Below are positions 45,233 to 57,534 of a stretch of DNA of 64,000 nucleotides, in pieces. Where the stretch lies: NCBI RefSeq assembly GCF_042477335.2, contig NC_091262.1, positions 15,024,001-15,088,000 of the forward strand. Reading direction: 5' to 3'. Origin of the DNA: Ovis canadensis. Taxonomy: Eukaryota > Chordata > Mammalia > Artiodactyla > Bovidae. The translations under genes and the position numbers were made by a program. The stretch's first letter is position 1, and the number at the start of each line of letters is the position of its first letter. The notes below the pieces were generated by a model. That model saw only the letters and a program-made list of their open reading frames with translations, made no database searches and was not told the DNA's origin.

Positions 45233-46930
45233 TATGAAAATATAATCTGAGTTTGGAAATATCTTCAGACACTTTGGCTGCACCAAGAAGGATCCCCATC
45301 CAGGTGTGCTCTGCTCATGGCTCAGGCCGTGATGGACTTTGTGACTGCAGCTCAGAAGCAGAAGCCAGTGGGGATGACAGACAAGATGACAGACAAGGAC
45401 AGACAAGGATGTGGTCACTCTGGTTTCCACTTAGTTCGTATTCATGGTGTGGCTGCATCCCTTGAAAACACAGGATGGTGAAGTTTGTCAGTAACTTAGA
45501 TTCCTGGGCCTGGCCATCTACATCCCACTTCTATCCAACAGGATGGCACAAGAACACCCAGTGCTTCCTGCAGCTTCCCCCTGCTCGGTGATTCCTTGTC
45601 CTTCCTCTCCATTAAGACCTGTTTCCTGTTCTGTATACTGTTAAATGTCCCTCAAGGAGTCAGTCTGTCCCTGCTATCCTTGGAAGACTGCGAGGATAGG
45701 AGCAAGGCCAGCGATCAGAGCTGGCCCTGTTGCCGTGAGGTGGGGCATATGGTGAGGTGGGAAGTATGAGGCAGGGAGCACATCCTGGACCAACAAGGAA
45801 ATTGAGCACAGAGGCACCCCCTCCCCAAAGAGCAGCAGGAACCTTCAACCCCTGTTGGCCTCAAATGCAGGGGTTGCCCTCTCTAGGGATGGTGCCTAGT
45901 GGATGTCACACTCCCTCCTCGCCCCTGCAAAACTGAGAAGAGCAAAAAGCTACCTCCAAACACAAAGATAGGCCTTGTGGAGTCCTCACCACATAGTGTC
46001 ACTTTTCCCCAGAAGTGGGCTGAGTTTTCTGGGATGGCTCAGGAGAGTGACTGTGCTCATCCCAGCCCAAACCCATCTTTAGGGACCTCCTGTTGTAGCT
46101 TGATATAGGCCACAGTGGAAGTATTTACACCACAGAAATTGGCAGATGCTATATATAATCAGAGCCAGTTTCCCAGAGAGTTCCAGTTAAAAAAGCAGGT
46201 AAAGTTTCATGGCCATCTCTGTGGAGTTGCTACACTACAGTGGAGTGACAGTGAAAGGCATCCCCATAGTAATTCTCCCAGGTCACAGGTACAGACCAGG
46301 ATTCTGATGGACAAATGGGAATATGTATCTGTCTAACTCTTTACCAGGTTTGTAATTATTATTCCAAAGCAAAATAATCTTTAAGCTGCAAAGCACCTCC
46401 TCATTTGGAAACTTGGAAGATTTTTCCTTATTGAACTGTGTATAATTTTCCCAAGTTAAATGTATTTCAATAAATGTGTATTAGAATAAATTCCTAAGAG
46501 AGTAATTCCTGGGCAGAGGGTATAAACATTATCAAAGTTCTAAATACATGTGGTCAAATTGCTTACCCAGAAGCTATCGACATATACACTCTCTTTGCAG
46601 TCAGCCCAATTCACCAATGCCTTTCCAGCCCTTGTAATCAGAACAGAGAGAACATTTTCCAGTCACCTCTGTTCATTCCTGGGTAGGCTTTGCTTTCCAA
46701 TTAAGCTGGATAGATTCTGGGAAACCAGCAGATTCTGTCCCTCTGACCTCCATCTGCTCCTCTGCTTCTGTGTTTCTCCCATACAGAGGCTGTCCCTGTC
46801 TCTCTTCTGCCCGAATCTCTGTCTCTCTTCTGTGAGTGCTGCAGGCACCTCACAAGCAACTTCACATGTCACAATAGGCTGCAAAATAGAAACGTACAGA
46901 TGTAAACTACAATATATAAGATAAACGAAA
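45233..46930. other. Unassigned intergenic DNA
   Basis: About 1.7 kb, the longest stretch of mostly non-repeat sequence apart from 57951-59663. A short imperfect repeat (GACAGACAAGGA-like units at about 45376-45410) is present. Several frames of 60-75 codons and one of 124 codons (46550-46924, plus) have no recognisable domains. It ends at the 5' edge of L1-B. Confidence 0.45.
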
Positions 46931-48089
46931 GTGAGGCCATCAGGATGGCAGAGAAGACACAGAGATCCCCTTCCTTCCTGCAAATACACCAAAAATACTT
47001 CTGCATGTGGAACAGCTCCTACAGAACACCTCCTGAATGCTGGCAGACTGCCAAAATGGTAAGATAATCTCCACACAACTGGGTAGGGTAAAGAAATTAA
47101 AAAATAATAATAATAAAATGAGAGAGAGACAAAGGAATCCAGACAGGACCTGTGCCTCTAGGAGGGAGCTGTGAATGAGGAAAAATTTTTGCACACAAGG
47201 AAATCCCCTCACTGGTGGGGACAGGGGGAAGTTTCAGAGCCTCAGAGGAAAGTGAAGCAACAGGCATGTGGAGAGCAAAGCAGAGAAAATTCTGCATAGA
47301 TGTTGGTGCCAACCAACACCCCTCAGTATGAGACATTTGTCTGCATGCCTGCCAGGGTGGTGGGGGCTGGGTGCTAAGGCATAGACCTTGGAGGTCAGAA
47401 CCCAGGGAGATGATGGGGATTGACTGCTGTGAAGACAGCCTGGGGGTGCTAACATAACACACCTGAGGGAGTCCAGGGAAAAGGCTGGGCTTGTTGGACA
47501 AGCAAGAGATCATTGTCTTGGGGTGCATGGAAAGGGAGGCACCAGCCCAGGAACCTCTAACTCCATGCTCTCACAGACAAAAGGGCACCATCTACATAGG
47601 CTCCAGAGGCGGTGCAAATCTTGGCTGCTATCTCCAAGTTCAGAAGTGGGCAGGACACCTGCCTCGGCTGCCACAAACCTGTGAGCAAGTGCAGGTCACC
47701 ACCCACAGCTTCCCAGAAGCCTGCAGCCTGGCACTGCTGAGCATCCCTCGGTCCAGGTACGACTCCCCCAGGAGAACACAAGGCCCACCTTAAGCTGTAG
47801 CAACTCCCTGGCAGTCTCTGCCACCACAGGCACTCCCCATACATTCCGACTGGGACTGCCGTATCACTCCCTCTGCCTGGCCTGAATGAGCCACTGAGCC
47901 CCGGGCTTTCAACCCTCTCGTCTGGGTGGGGAACAGCCATCAGAGGACAGCACACAAAGAGAGGCAGGCCCCAAACTGAAACTGAGTTCTGGAAGTGTGG
48001 CCAAGGACGAGGAAGAGTCTCACGTGCAGCTGCAGGAGCAACAGGTTAAATTCCCGCAATTGGCTTGGTAACCTCTACGTCCAGCAGCT

Positions 48090-48237
48090 GTGTGCTTGGT
48101 CGCTCAGTCTGTCGTGTCCAGCTCTTTGTGACCCCATGGAATGCAGCCCGCCAGGCTCCTCTGTCCATGGGATTCTCCAAGCAAGAATACTGGAGTGGGT
48201 TGCCATGCCTCCTCCTCCAGGGGATCTTCCCAACCCT
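48090..48237 (-). mobile_element. Bov-tA SINE, tRNA head missing
   Basis: An antisense SINE body (TTGGTCGCTCAGTCTGTCGT, CTCTGTCCATGGGATTCTCC, GGATCTTCCCAACCCTAGAC). The tRNA-like head is truncated at about 48237, so this is a 5'-truncated copy. A short TGTGTG is shared by the flanks. Confidence 0.88.
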
Positions 48238-48884
48238 AGACAATGTGTGTTCTCACATTTGAGGCTATGCACTTTGGGGGCAATTGCAGATTTTGGAGTC
48301 AAGCACATGCGCATAAGGCCAGATCAGAGCCTGAGCTGGCCCCACGTTGTGCACAGCAGGTCCAGAGACCTTCCAAGAAATACTGAAGGACTTCCTGGGT
48401 AGGTTAAGGCTCACTGTGGGGGTAAGGGCACTGACAGCTGAGGCTACAGGAAAATATTCTTCTTCCTACTACTCTCTCTCTGTGTATGTTTCCATTCTAC
48501 TGATGTTCTTTTTATTATCCTTTTAATCTTTATTTTATTTCCATTTTATTTCTTATGCTGTAATTTTAAAATATATTTTAATTTTACTATTTCTACTGTA
48601 CTTTTTTGTTATATTGCCTTTTTCCATGTTTTTCTTTTTTCTTTTATTATTATTATTTTTTAATTTTATTTTTTTAATTTTTTCTTTTGTTTGAATCTTA
48701 TTTTAACTATATTTTATATTTTCCTATTTTTACTGTGCTTCTTTGATGTTTGGTAACTTTTCCTTTTGTTTCCATCTCGCTTTTGTTTTTAGATTTTTTT
48801 CCTTTTCATTGTATTTTTGCTTGCTTTATGTTTTCTCTGCCTTTTTTTGGTTTGTTTTCTGTGTTTGACTTCCTCTTCATTTTT

Positions 48885-48962
48885 TTTTTTTTTTCGGGCC
48901 AGGTCAGTTCCCAAACATGAACCCCCCTCCCACCTTCCTCCCCATAACATCTCTCTGGGTCA
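48885..48962 (-). mobile_element. Tiny L1 3' end with atypical tail junction
   Basis: About 78 bp comprising an A tail (T run on plus) and about 55 bp of L1 3'UTR (TTCCCAAACATGAACCCCCC, CATAACATCTCTCTGGGTCA). The TSD TCCTCTTCATTTTT is perfect over 14 bp (48871-48884 and 48963-48976). Between tail and L1 body lie about 12 bases (CGGGCCAGGTCA) that replace the usual L1 terminal sequence. Confidence 0.9.
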
Positions 48963-49736
48963 TCCTCTTCATTTTTCGTTTTTGCTAGTTTAATTTTTAG
49001 TTTTGTTTCCCTTTATGGGTTGTCTTATTAATTTGATTACTCTCTTCTTTTTTGTTTCCTCTTTTTTCTTTCTTTCTTTTTTTTTTCTCTTCTTACTTTT
49101 TCTGAGTGTATTTCTTTGTGTGTTTTTGGCTATTTAGTTTTTCTCTTACCATTAGTCTTGGGGTTTTCTCTCTCCACTTTTTTTTGTTTGTTTGTTTATT
49201 TGCTTGTTGTTTTTTTTTTATTATTATTATTCCTCCTTTTCCTTTGTGCTGTGTGGCTTGCAAGCTCTTGGTGCTCTAGCCAGGGGTTAGGTATGAGCCT
49301 CCAAGGTGGAAGACCCGAGTCCAGAATGTTGAAGCACCAGAGAACTCCCAACTCCACAGAATATTAATTGGTAAGAGCTCTCCCAGAAGCCTGTATCTCA
49401 ATACTAAGACCTAGAGCTCAACAGCCAGCAAGCTCTAGTGCTGGATGCCTCGTACCAAATGACTAGCAAAATAGGAATGCAACCCTGCCCATTAGCAAAA
49501 AGTCTGCCTAAAGCTATACTAAGCTCATAGACAGCCCAACCCAAAGCTCACCACTGGATGCAGCACTGCCCAACAAAGAGACAAGATCCAGGTCCATCCA
49601 CCGGAACACAAGTACAACTTCTCCCCACCAGGAAGCTTACACAAGGCTCACTGGGGGCAAACACCACAAGCAAGAGGAACTATTACCTTGCAGCCTGCAG
49701 AAAGGAGACCCCCAAACAGTAAGTTAAACAAAACTA

Positions 49737-50845
49737 GAAGATAAAGAAATATGCAGCAGGTGAAGGAGAAAGGTAAAAATCCATGAGACCAAACAAATGA
49801 AGAGGAAATGGGCAGTCTACCTGAAAAAGAATTCACAGTAATTATAGTAAAAATGAACCAAAATCTCAGAAATAGAATGGAGGCACAAATAAATAAAATG
49901 GAGGCACAGATTAAGAAGATACAAATAATGTTTAACTAGGACTTACAAGGACTCAGTTGGTCAGTCAGTTCAGTCACTCTGTTGAGTCTGACTCTTTGTG
50001 ACCCCATGGACTGCAGCACGCCAGGCCTCCCTGTCCATCACCAACTCCTGGAGTTTACTCAAACTCATGTCTATTGAGTTGGTGATGTCATCCAACCATC
50101 TCATCCTCTGAGATGTATGAGACTAAATAACAAATGATCACTGATGAACAGCACAACAACTAAAATAAAAAATACAGTAGCTGGAACAAATAGCAGAATA
50201 ACTGAAGCAGAAGAGTGGATAAGTAAGATAGAAGATAGAATAGTGAAAATAACTGAAGCAGAGTAGAATAAATAGAAAAGAATGAAAAGAAGTGAAGACA
50301 GTCTCAGAGACCATTGAGACAACATTAAGCACACCAACATTCAAGTTATAGGGGTTCCAGAAGAAGAAGACAAAAAGAAAGGGTGTAAGAAAATACTTGA
50401 GGTGATTATACTTGAAAACTTCCCTAACATGGGAAAGTAAATAGCCACACAAGTCCAGGAAGTCCCACACAGGATAACCCAAGAAGAAAAATTCCAAGAC
50501 ACTTAATAATCAAACTAACAAAAATTATACACATATAAAAATATTGAAAGCAGCGAGGGAAGAGCAACACATAACACGTAAGGGAATCCCCATAAGGTTA
50601 GCAGCTGGCCTATTAGAAGAAAAGGTGCAGGATAGAACTGAGTGGCAGGATATACTTAAACAGATGAAAGGAAAAATCCTACAAGCAAGATTATTTATCA
50701 AGCAAGGATTTAATTCAGATTCAATGGAGAAGTCAAAAGCCTTACAGACAAGTGAAAGAGAATTCAGCATCACCAAACCAGACTTATAACAAATGTTAAG
50801 GAACATAAAAGACGGAAAAGAAAAGGACACAGAAGAAAAGGAAAA
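49737..50845 (+). pseudogene. L1-B ORF1 remnant
   Basis: Begins near AAGAAATATGCAGCAGGTGA, where the usual MKRQRNTQQ-type start has decayed. GSLPEKEF-like codons follow near 49812. The coiled coil is interrupted by a BovB end at 49951-50109. The RRM (TFKLYGFQKKKTKRKG-type, out of frame, about 50338-50400) and the C-terminal block (RLAAGLLEEKVQDRTEW near 50598-50648) follow. There is no continuous frame. Confidence 0.82.
49951..50109 (-). mobile_element. Short BovB 3' end in L1-B ORF1
   Basis: About 155 bp of antisense BovB 3' end (TCAGTTCAGTCACTCTGTTG, then CCTCCCTGTCCATCACCAAC), truncated at CATCTCATCCTCTGAG. It splits the L1-B ORF1 coiled-coil region. Confidence 0.9.
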
Positions 50846-50923
50846 GACTGAAAAAACAAACCCCAAACAATAATGTAAATGATAATAGGATCAATTATAA
50901 ATATACATACACCCAACATAGAA

Positions 50924-51340
50924 CCATATATAAGTTAAATAAGCAGGATGACTGTATTGGTGTTTTTCTTTCTGGCTTACTTCACTCTGTATAATTGGCT
51001 CCAGAGACTCCCTTGGACTGCAAGGAGATCCAACCAGTCCATCCTAAAGGAGACCAGTCTGGGGTGTTTATTGGAAGGACTGATGCTGAAGCTGAAATTC
51101 CAATACTTTAGCCACCTCATGCGAAGAGCTGACTCATTGGAAAAGACTCTCATGTTGGGAGAGATTGCAGGCAGGAGGAGAAGGGGACGACAGAGGATGA
51201 GATGGCTGGATGGCATCAGCGACTCAATGGACATGAGTCTGAGTGAACTCTGGGAGTTGGTGATGGACAGGGAGGCTTGGCGTGCTGCGATTCATGGGAT
51301 CGCAAAGAGTCAGACATGACTGAGCGACTGAACTGAACTG
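50924..51340 (+). mobile_element. Chimeric BovB/L1/BovB insertion
   Basis: One insertion with three parts: about 25 bp of BovB in antisense (TATAAGTTAAATAAGCAGGA, about 50929-50953), about 50 bp of L1 3'UTR in antisense (GTATTGGTGTTTTTCTTTCT, about 50955-51004), and about 335 bp of sense BovB 3' end (51004-51340). A single 9-bp TSD, AACATAGAA, flanks the whole (50915-50923 and 51341-51349). The recipient L1-B ORF2 resumes at once (CACCTCGATACATAAGGC). Confidence 0.85.
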
Positions 51341-51798
51341 AACATAGAAGCACCTCGATACATAAGGCAAACACCAACAGCTGCAAAAAGGGGATTTGAC
51401 AGTAACATAATAATAGTGGGGAACTTTAACACCCCACTTACACTGATGGACAGATCATCCAGACAGAAAATTAACAAGGAAGTGCAAGCCCTAATGACAC
51501 ATTAGACCAAATAAATTTAATTGATATCTACAGGACATTCCATTCAAAAGCAGCAGAATACACTTCTTTCTCAAGGAAACATGGAACGATCCCTCAGACA
51601 GATCACCTCTTGGGACACAATTCAAATCCCAGGAAATTAAAGAAAATTCAAATCATATCCAACATCTTTTCTGACCACAATGCTATGAGATTAGATATCA
51701 ATTACAGGGAAAAAAATCTATGAAAAACACAAACACATGGAGATTAGCAATATGCTCCTAAATCACCAACAGGTTACTGAAGAAACCAAAGGGGAAAT

Positions 51799-51989
51799 AG
51801 TGAAGTTGATTAGTCATGTCCAACTCTTTGCGACCCCATAGACTGTAGCTATTAGGCTCCTCCGTCCATGGGATTCTCCAGGCAAGAGTGCTGGAGTGGA
51901 TTGCCATTTCCTTCTCCAGGGGATCTTCCTGACCCAGGAATCAAAGCCAGGTCTCCTGCATTTCAGGCAGACGCAATTTCAGGCAGAGG
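51799..51989 (-). mobile_element. Bov-tA SINE in L1-B ORF2
   Basis: An antisense SINE with a tRNA-like head ending prematurely in a small ATTTCAGGCAGA duplication. The TSD CAAAGGGGAAAT is perfect over 12 bp (51787-51798 and 51990-52001). Confidence 0.93.
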
Positions 51990-52054
51990 CAAAGGGGAAA
52001 TTAAAAACATACCTAAAAACAAATGACAACAAAACGTGATGACCCAAAACCTAT

Positions 52055-53839
52055 CAGTTCAGTTCAGTCACTCAGTCGTGTCTGACTCTTTGTGACACCT
52101 TGGACTGCAGCACATCAGGCCTCCCTGTCCACCACCAGCTCCTGGAGTTCACTCAAACTCATGTCCATCGAGTCACTGATGCCATACAACCATCTCATCC
52201 TCTGTTGTCCCCCTGTCCTCTTGCCTTCAATCTTTTCCAAGATCAGTGTCTTTTCCAAGGAGTCAGTTCTTTATATCAGGTAGCCAAAGTATTGGAGTTT
52301 CAGCTTCAACTTCAGTCCTTCCAATGAATATTCAGGACTGATTTCCTTTAGGAGTGACTGGTTTGATCTTGCAGTCCAAGGAACTCTCAAGAGTCTTCTC
52401 CAGCATCATAGTTCAAAAGCATCATAGTTCAAAAGCATCAATTCTTTGGTGCTCAGCTTTCATTATAGTCCAACTCTCAAATACTTACATAACTGCTGGA
52501 AAAACCAGAGCTTTGACTAGACGGACCTTTGCTGGCAAAGTAATGTTTCTGCTTTTTAATATGCTATCTCCATTGGTCATAGCTTTTCTTCCAAGGAGCA
52601 AGTGTCTTTTAATTTCTTGGCTCCAATCACCATCTGCAGTGATTTTGGAGCTCCTTCACCCCCCCCCAAAAAAAAGTCTGTCACTGTTTTCATTGTTTCC
52701 CCATCTATTTGCCATGAAATGAGGGGACCAGATGCCATAATCTTAGTTTTTTGAATGTTGAATTTTAAGCCAACATTTTCACTCTCCTCTTTCACTTTCA
52801 TCAAGAGACTCTTTAGTTCTTGTTCAATTTCTGTCATAAGGATGGTATGATCTCCATATCTGAGGTTATTGTTATTTCTCCTGGCAATCTTGATTCCAGC
52901 TTGTGCTTCATCCAGCCTGGCATTTCGCATGATGTACTCTGCATATAAGTTAAATAAGCAGGGTGACAATATACAGCCTTGACGTACTCCTTTCCTAACT
53001 TGGAACCAGTCCATTGCTCCATGTCCAGTTCTAACTGTTGCTTCTTGATCTACATACAGGTTTCTCAAGAGGCAGGTCAGGTGGTATGGTATGCCCATCT
53101 CTTTCAGATTTTCCACAGTCTGTTGTGATCCACACAGTCAAAGTCTTTGGCATAGACAATAATGCAGAAGTAGATGTTTTTTCTGGAACTCTCTTGCTTT
53201 TTTGATGATCCAGTGGATGTCAGCAATTGGATCTCTGGTTCCTCTGTAATTTGTAATTCCAGCTTGAACATCTGGAAGTTCTTAGTTCACGTACTGTTAA
53301 AGCCTGGCTTGGAGAATTTTGTGCATTACTTTACTAGCATGTGAGACCAGGGCAATTTTTCAGTAGTGTGAACATTTTTGGCATTGCCTTTCTTTGGGAT
53401 TGGAATGAAAACTGACCTTTTCCAGTCCTTTGGCCACTTCCAAATTTGCTGGCATATTGAGTGCAGCACTTTCACAGCATCATCTTTTAGGATTTGAAAT
53501 AGCTCAACTGGAATTCCATCACCTCCATTAGCTTTGTTCATAGTGATGCTTCCTAAGGCCCACTTGACTTTGCATTCCCGGATTTATGGCTGTAGGTGAG
53601 TGATCACACCATCATGAGTATATGGGTCATGAGGATCTTTTCTGTATAGTTATTCTGTGTATTCTTGCCATCTCTTCTTAATATATTGTGCTTCTGTTAG
53701 GTCTGTGCCATTTCTGTCCTTTATTTTGCCCAGTTTTGCATGAAATGTTCCCTTAGTATCTCTAATTTTCTTGAAGAGATCTCTAGTCTTTCCCATTCTA
53801 TTGTTTTCCTCTATTTCTTTCCAATTGATCATTAATCTC
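52055..53839 (-). mobile_element. BovB LINE in L1-B ORF2
   Basis: About 1.79 kb of antisense BovB from the CAGTTCAGTTCAG tail to the linker region. TSDs AAAACCTAT (52046-52054) and AAAGCCTAT (53840-53848). A minus-strand frame of 179 codons (53116-52577) spans much of the RT domain, although the catalytic box reads YGDH instead of YADD near 52850, and a C-run (52660-52670) disrupts the downstream frame. Confidence 0.94.
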
Positions 53840-56337
53840 AAAGCCTATGTGATGCAGCAAAAGCAGTTCTAAGAGGGAAGTTTGTAACAATACAATTATA
53901 CCTCAAGAAAGAAAAAAAAACATAAAGCAACCTAACTTTACACATAAAGAAACTAGATAAAGAAGGACAAAAAACCTCAAAGTTAGTAGAAGGAAAGAAA
54001 TCATTAAAAATCAGAGCAGAAATAAATGAAAAGGGAGTGAAGAAAACGCTAGTAAAGATCATTAATACTAGGAGCTGTTTCTTAGAGAAGATAAATAAAA
54101 TTGACAACGCATTAGTCAAACTCAACAAAAAAGGGAAAAGACTAAAATCAATAATATTAGAAAAGAAAAAGAAGTTACAGCAGACCACGCAGAAATAAAA
54201 GGATCATAAAAGACTATTATGAGCAACTATATGAGAATAAAAATGACAACCTGGAAGAAATGGACACATTCTTATAGAAGTACAACCTTCAAGACTGAAC
54301 CAGGAAGAAATAGAAAATATATACAGATCAACCACAAGCACTGAACTCAAGACTGTCATCAAAAATCTCTCAACAAACAAAAACCCAAGACCAGATGGCT
54401 TCACAGGTGAATTCTATCAAATGTTTACAGAAGAGCTAACACCTATCCTGCTCAAATTCTTACAAAAAATTGTAAAGGGAGGAGCACTCCCAAACTTATT
54501 CTATAAAGCCACCATCATGATACCAAACCAGACAAAGATGCCACAAGAAAATTACAGACCAATATCACTGATGAATGTAGATGGAAAAATCCTCAACAAA
54601 ATTCTGGCAAACAGAATTCAACAACACATTAAACTGGACAATCAACATAATTAATTGGGGTTTATTCCAGGAATTCAAGGATTCTTCAATATACACAAAT
54701 CAATTCTTGTGATTTAATAATATACCATATTAATGAATTGAAAAATAAAAATCATATGATAATCTCAATACATGCCGAAAAAGCTTTTGACAAAGTTTAA
54801 TACATATTTGTTATTTTTTAAAAAGTCTCCAGAAAGTAGGCATAGAAGGAGCTCACCTCAACATAATAAAAACCATACATGACAAATCCATAGAAAACAT
54901 TATTCTAGATAGCGGAAAACTGAAAGCATGTCTGTCCTCTAAGATCAGGAACAAGACGAGGGTGCCCACTCTTGCCACTGTTATTCAATATAGGTTTGGA
55001 AGTTCTAGCCATGGCAAGCAGAGAAGACAAAGAAATACAAGAAACCTAGATTGGAAAAGAGGAAATAAAACTTTCACTGTTTGCAGATGACATGATACTC
55101 TACATAGCAAACCCTAAAGATGCCACCAGAAAATTACTAGAGCAAATCAGTTAATTTAGAAAGGTTGCAAGATACAAAATTAATACACAGAAATTCCTTA
55201 CATTCCCATAGACTAACAACAAAAAATCAGATAATAAAATTAAAGAAATAATCTCATTCACCATTGCAGCAAAAATAATAAAATACGTATGAATAAACCT
55301 ACCTAAAGAGACAAAAGGTCTGTATGCATAAAAGTATAAGACACTGATGAAAGAAATCAAAGATGACATAAACAGGTGAAAGATATACCATGTTCTTGAA
55401 CTGGAAGAATTAATATTATGAAAATGACTATACTACCCAAAGCACTCTACAAATCAATGCAATCCCTATCAAACCACCAATGATATTTTTCACAGAACTA
55501 GAACAAAATATTTTGTAATTTGTATGGCAGCAAAAGACCCTGAATCACCAAAGCAATCCTGAGAAAGAAATGTGGAGCAGGAGGAATCGATTTTCCTGAC
55601 TTCAGATTATACTACAAAGTCACTGTCATCAAGACAATATAGTACTGGCACAAGAACAGAAATATAGATCAATGGAACGAGATAGAAAGCCTATAAATAA
55701 ACCCAAGTATCTATGGGCACCTTACCTTTGACAAAGGAGGCAATAACATACAACGGAGAAAAGACAACCTCTTCAAAAAGTGATGTTTGGAAAACTAGGT
55801 GGTTACATGGAAAAGAATGAAATTAGAGAACTTCGCAACACCACACACAAAAATAAACTCAAAATGGATTAAAGACCTAAGTATAAGAACAGAAACTATA
55901 AAATTATTAGAGGAAAACATAGGCAGAACATTCTTTCAATGTAAATCATAGCAATATCCTCTATGACCCACGTCCTAGAGTAATGGAAATAAAAGCAAAA
56001 ATAAACAAATAGTTTTATTTAAACTGAGATAGAAACAGATTTTAATTAAACTTAAAATCTTTTGCATAGCAAAGGACGCTATAAGCAAAATGAATAGATA
56101 GCCCTCAGAACGTGAGAAAATAATTACAAATGAAGCAACTTACAAAGGATTAATCTCCAAAATATACAAACAGCTCATGCAGCTCAATATAAGGAAAACA
56201 AACAACCCAATCAAAAAATGGGTGGAAGACCTAAACAGACATTTCTCCAGAGAAGACATACAGCTGACCAACAAACATATGAAAAGATGCTCAGCATTGT
56301 TCATTATTATAGAAATGCAAATCAAAACTACAATGAG

Positions 56338-56667
56338 TATACTGTATTAGTGTTTTTCTTTCTGTCTTTTGGACTCTGTGGGAGAGGGAGAGGGTGGGAT
56401 GATTTGGGAGAATGGCATTGAAACATGTAAAATATCATATAAGAAACGAATGGCCAGTCCAGATTCAATGCATGGTACTGGATGCTTGGGGCTGGTGCAC
56501 TGGGATGACCCAGAGGGATGGTATGGGGAGGGAGGAGGAAGGGGGGTTCAGGATTGGGAACACATGTATACCTGCGGTGGATTCATGTTGATATATGGCA
56601 AAACCAATACAATATTGTAAAGTAATTAACCTCCAATTAAAATAAATAAATTTGTATTAAAAAAAAC
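56338..56667 (+). mobile_element. Short L1 3' end with 5' inversion in L1-B
   Basis: 27 bp of L1 3'UTR in antisense (56338-56364), then about 300 bp of L1 3'UTR in sense to an A tail (56365-56667). The perfect TSD CTACAATGAG lies at 56328-56337 and 56668-56677. It is a very short twin-priming product. Confidence 0.9.
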
Positions 56668-57420
56668 CTACAATGAGGTATCATCTCACACCAGTCAGAA
56701 TGGCCATCATTAAAAAATCTACAATAATTGCTGCAGAGGATATAGAGAAAAGGGAACCCTCCTGCACTGTTGGTGGGAATGAACAATGATACAACCACCA
56801 TGGAAAACTATACAGAGGTTTCTTTAAAAGCTAGGAACAAAGTTACTATATGACCCAGCGATCCCACTACTGGGCATGTACCCTGAGAAAACCACTATTC
56901 AAAAAGACACAGTACCCCAGTGTTCACTGCAGCACTATTTACAATAGCTAGAATTTGGAAGCATCCTACGTGTCCATCAGCAAATGAGAGCATAAAGAAG
57001 TTGTGGTACATATATACAATGGAGTATGACTCAGCCATAAAATGGAATGAATTTGAGTTAGTTGAAATGAGGTAGATGAACCTAGAACCTGTTATACAGA
57101 GTGAAATGAGTCAAAAAGAGAAAAACAAATATCATACATTAATGCATATTATGGAATCTAGAAAAATGGTACTGATTAAACTATATGCGTGGTAGAAATA
57201 GAGGCACAGACGTAGAGGAGGGTGGCCTTATGGACACAACAGGAGAACGAAAGGGTGGGACAAATTGAGAAAGTAGCACTGACATATACACCACCATATG
57301 TGAAACAGATAGCTAATGGTAAGCTGCTATATAACACAGTGAGCCCAGCCTGACACTCTGTGATGACCTAGAGGGGTGAGACGGGAGTGGGTGGGAGGCA
57401 GACTCAAGAGGGAGGGGAGA

Positions 57421-57452
57421 TATATATAGATATATACATATATATATATACT
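57421..57452. repeat. TA-rich microsatellite
   Basis: An imperfect (TATA/GATA)n run in the L1-B 3'UTR, downstream of a G-rich stretch. Confidence 0.85.
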
Positions 57453-57534
57453 TACGGCTGATTTGCGTTGTTGTGCCAGCAGAAACTGGCACAACATTGT
57501 AAAGCACCTATCTTCCAATTTAAAAAAGTAAGTT

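Larger units (their letters stand above)
46931..49736 (+). promoter_or_regulatory. L1-B 5'UTR / internal promoter region
   Basis: It starts near GAGGCCATCAGGATGGCAGA. A GC-rich portion (47100-48420) is followed by an extremely T-rich portion (48480-49240, long T runs). Normally this is the location of the L1 pol II promoter. A SINE and a small L1 fragment interrupt it. Activity is unlikely but untestable by eye. Confidence 0.7.
50876..57140 (+). pseudogene. L1-B ORF2 remnant
   Basis: Decayed ORF2 beginning near ATGATAATAGGATCAATTAT. The endonuclease region has SDHN near 51676-51687, after the chimeric insertion. The RT region ([20 protein letters not shown] around 54388-54440; FADD near 55083-55094) follows the BovB at 52055-53839. 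The C-terminal part is interrupted again at 56338-56667. Many stops are present, including TAA at 54652. Confidence 0.85.
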
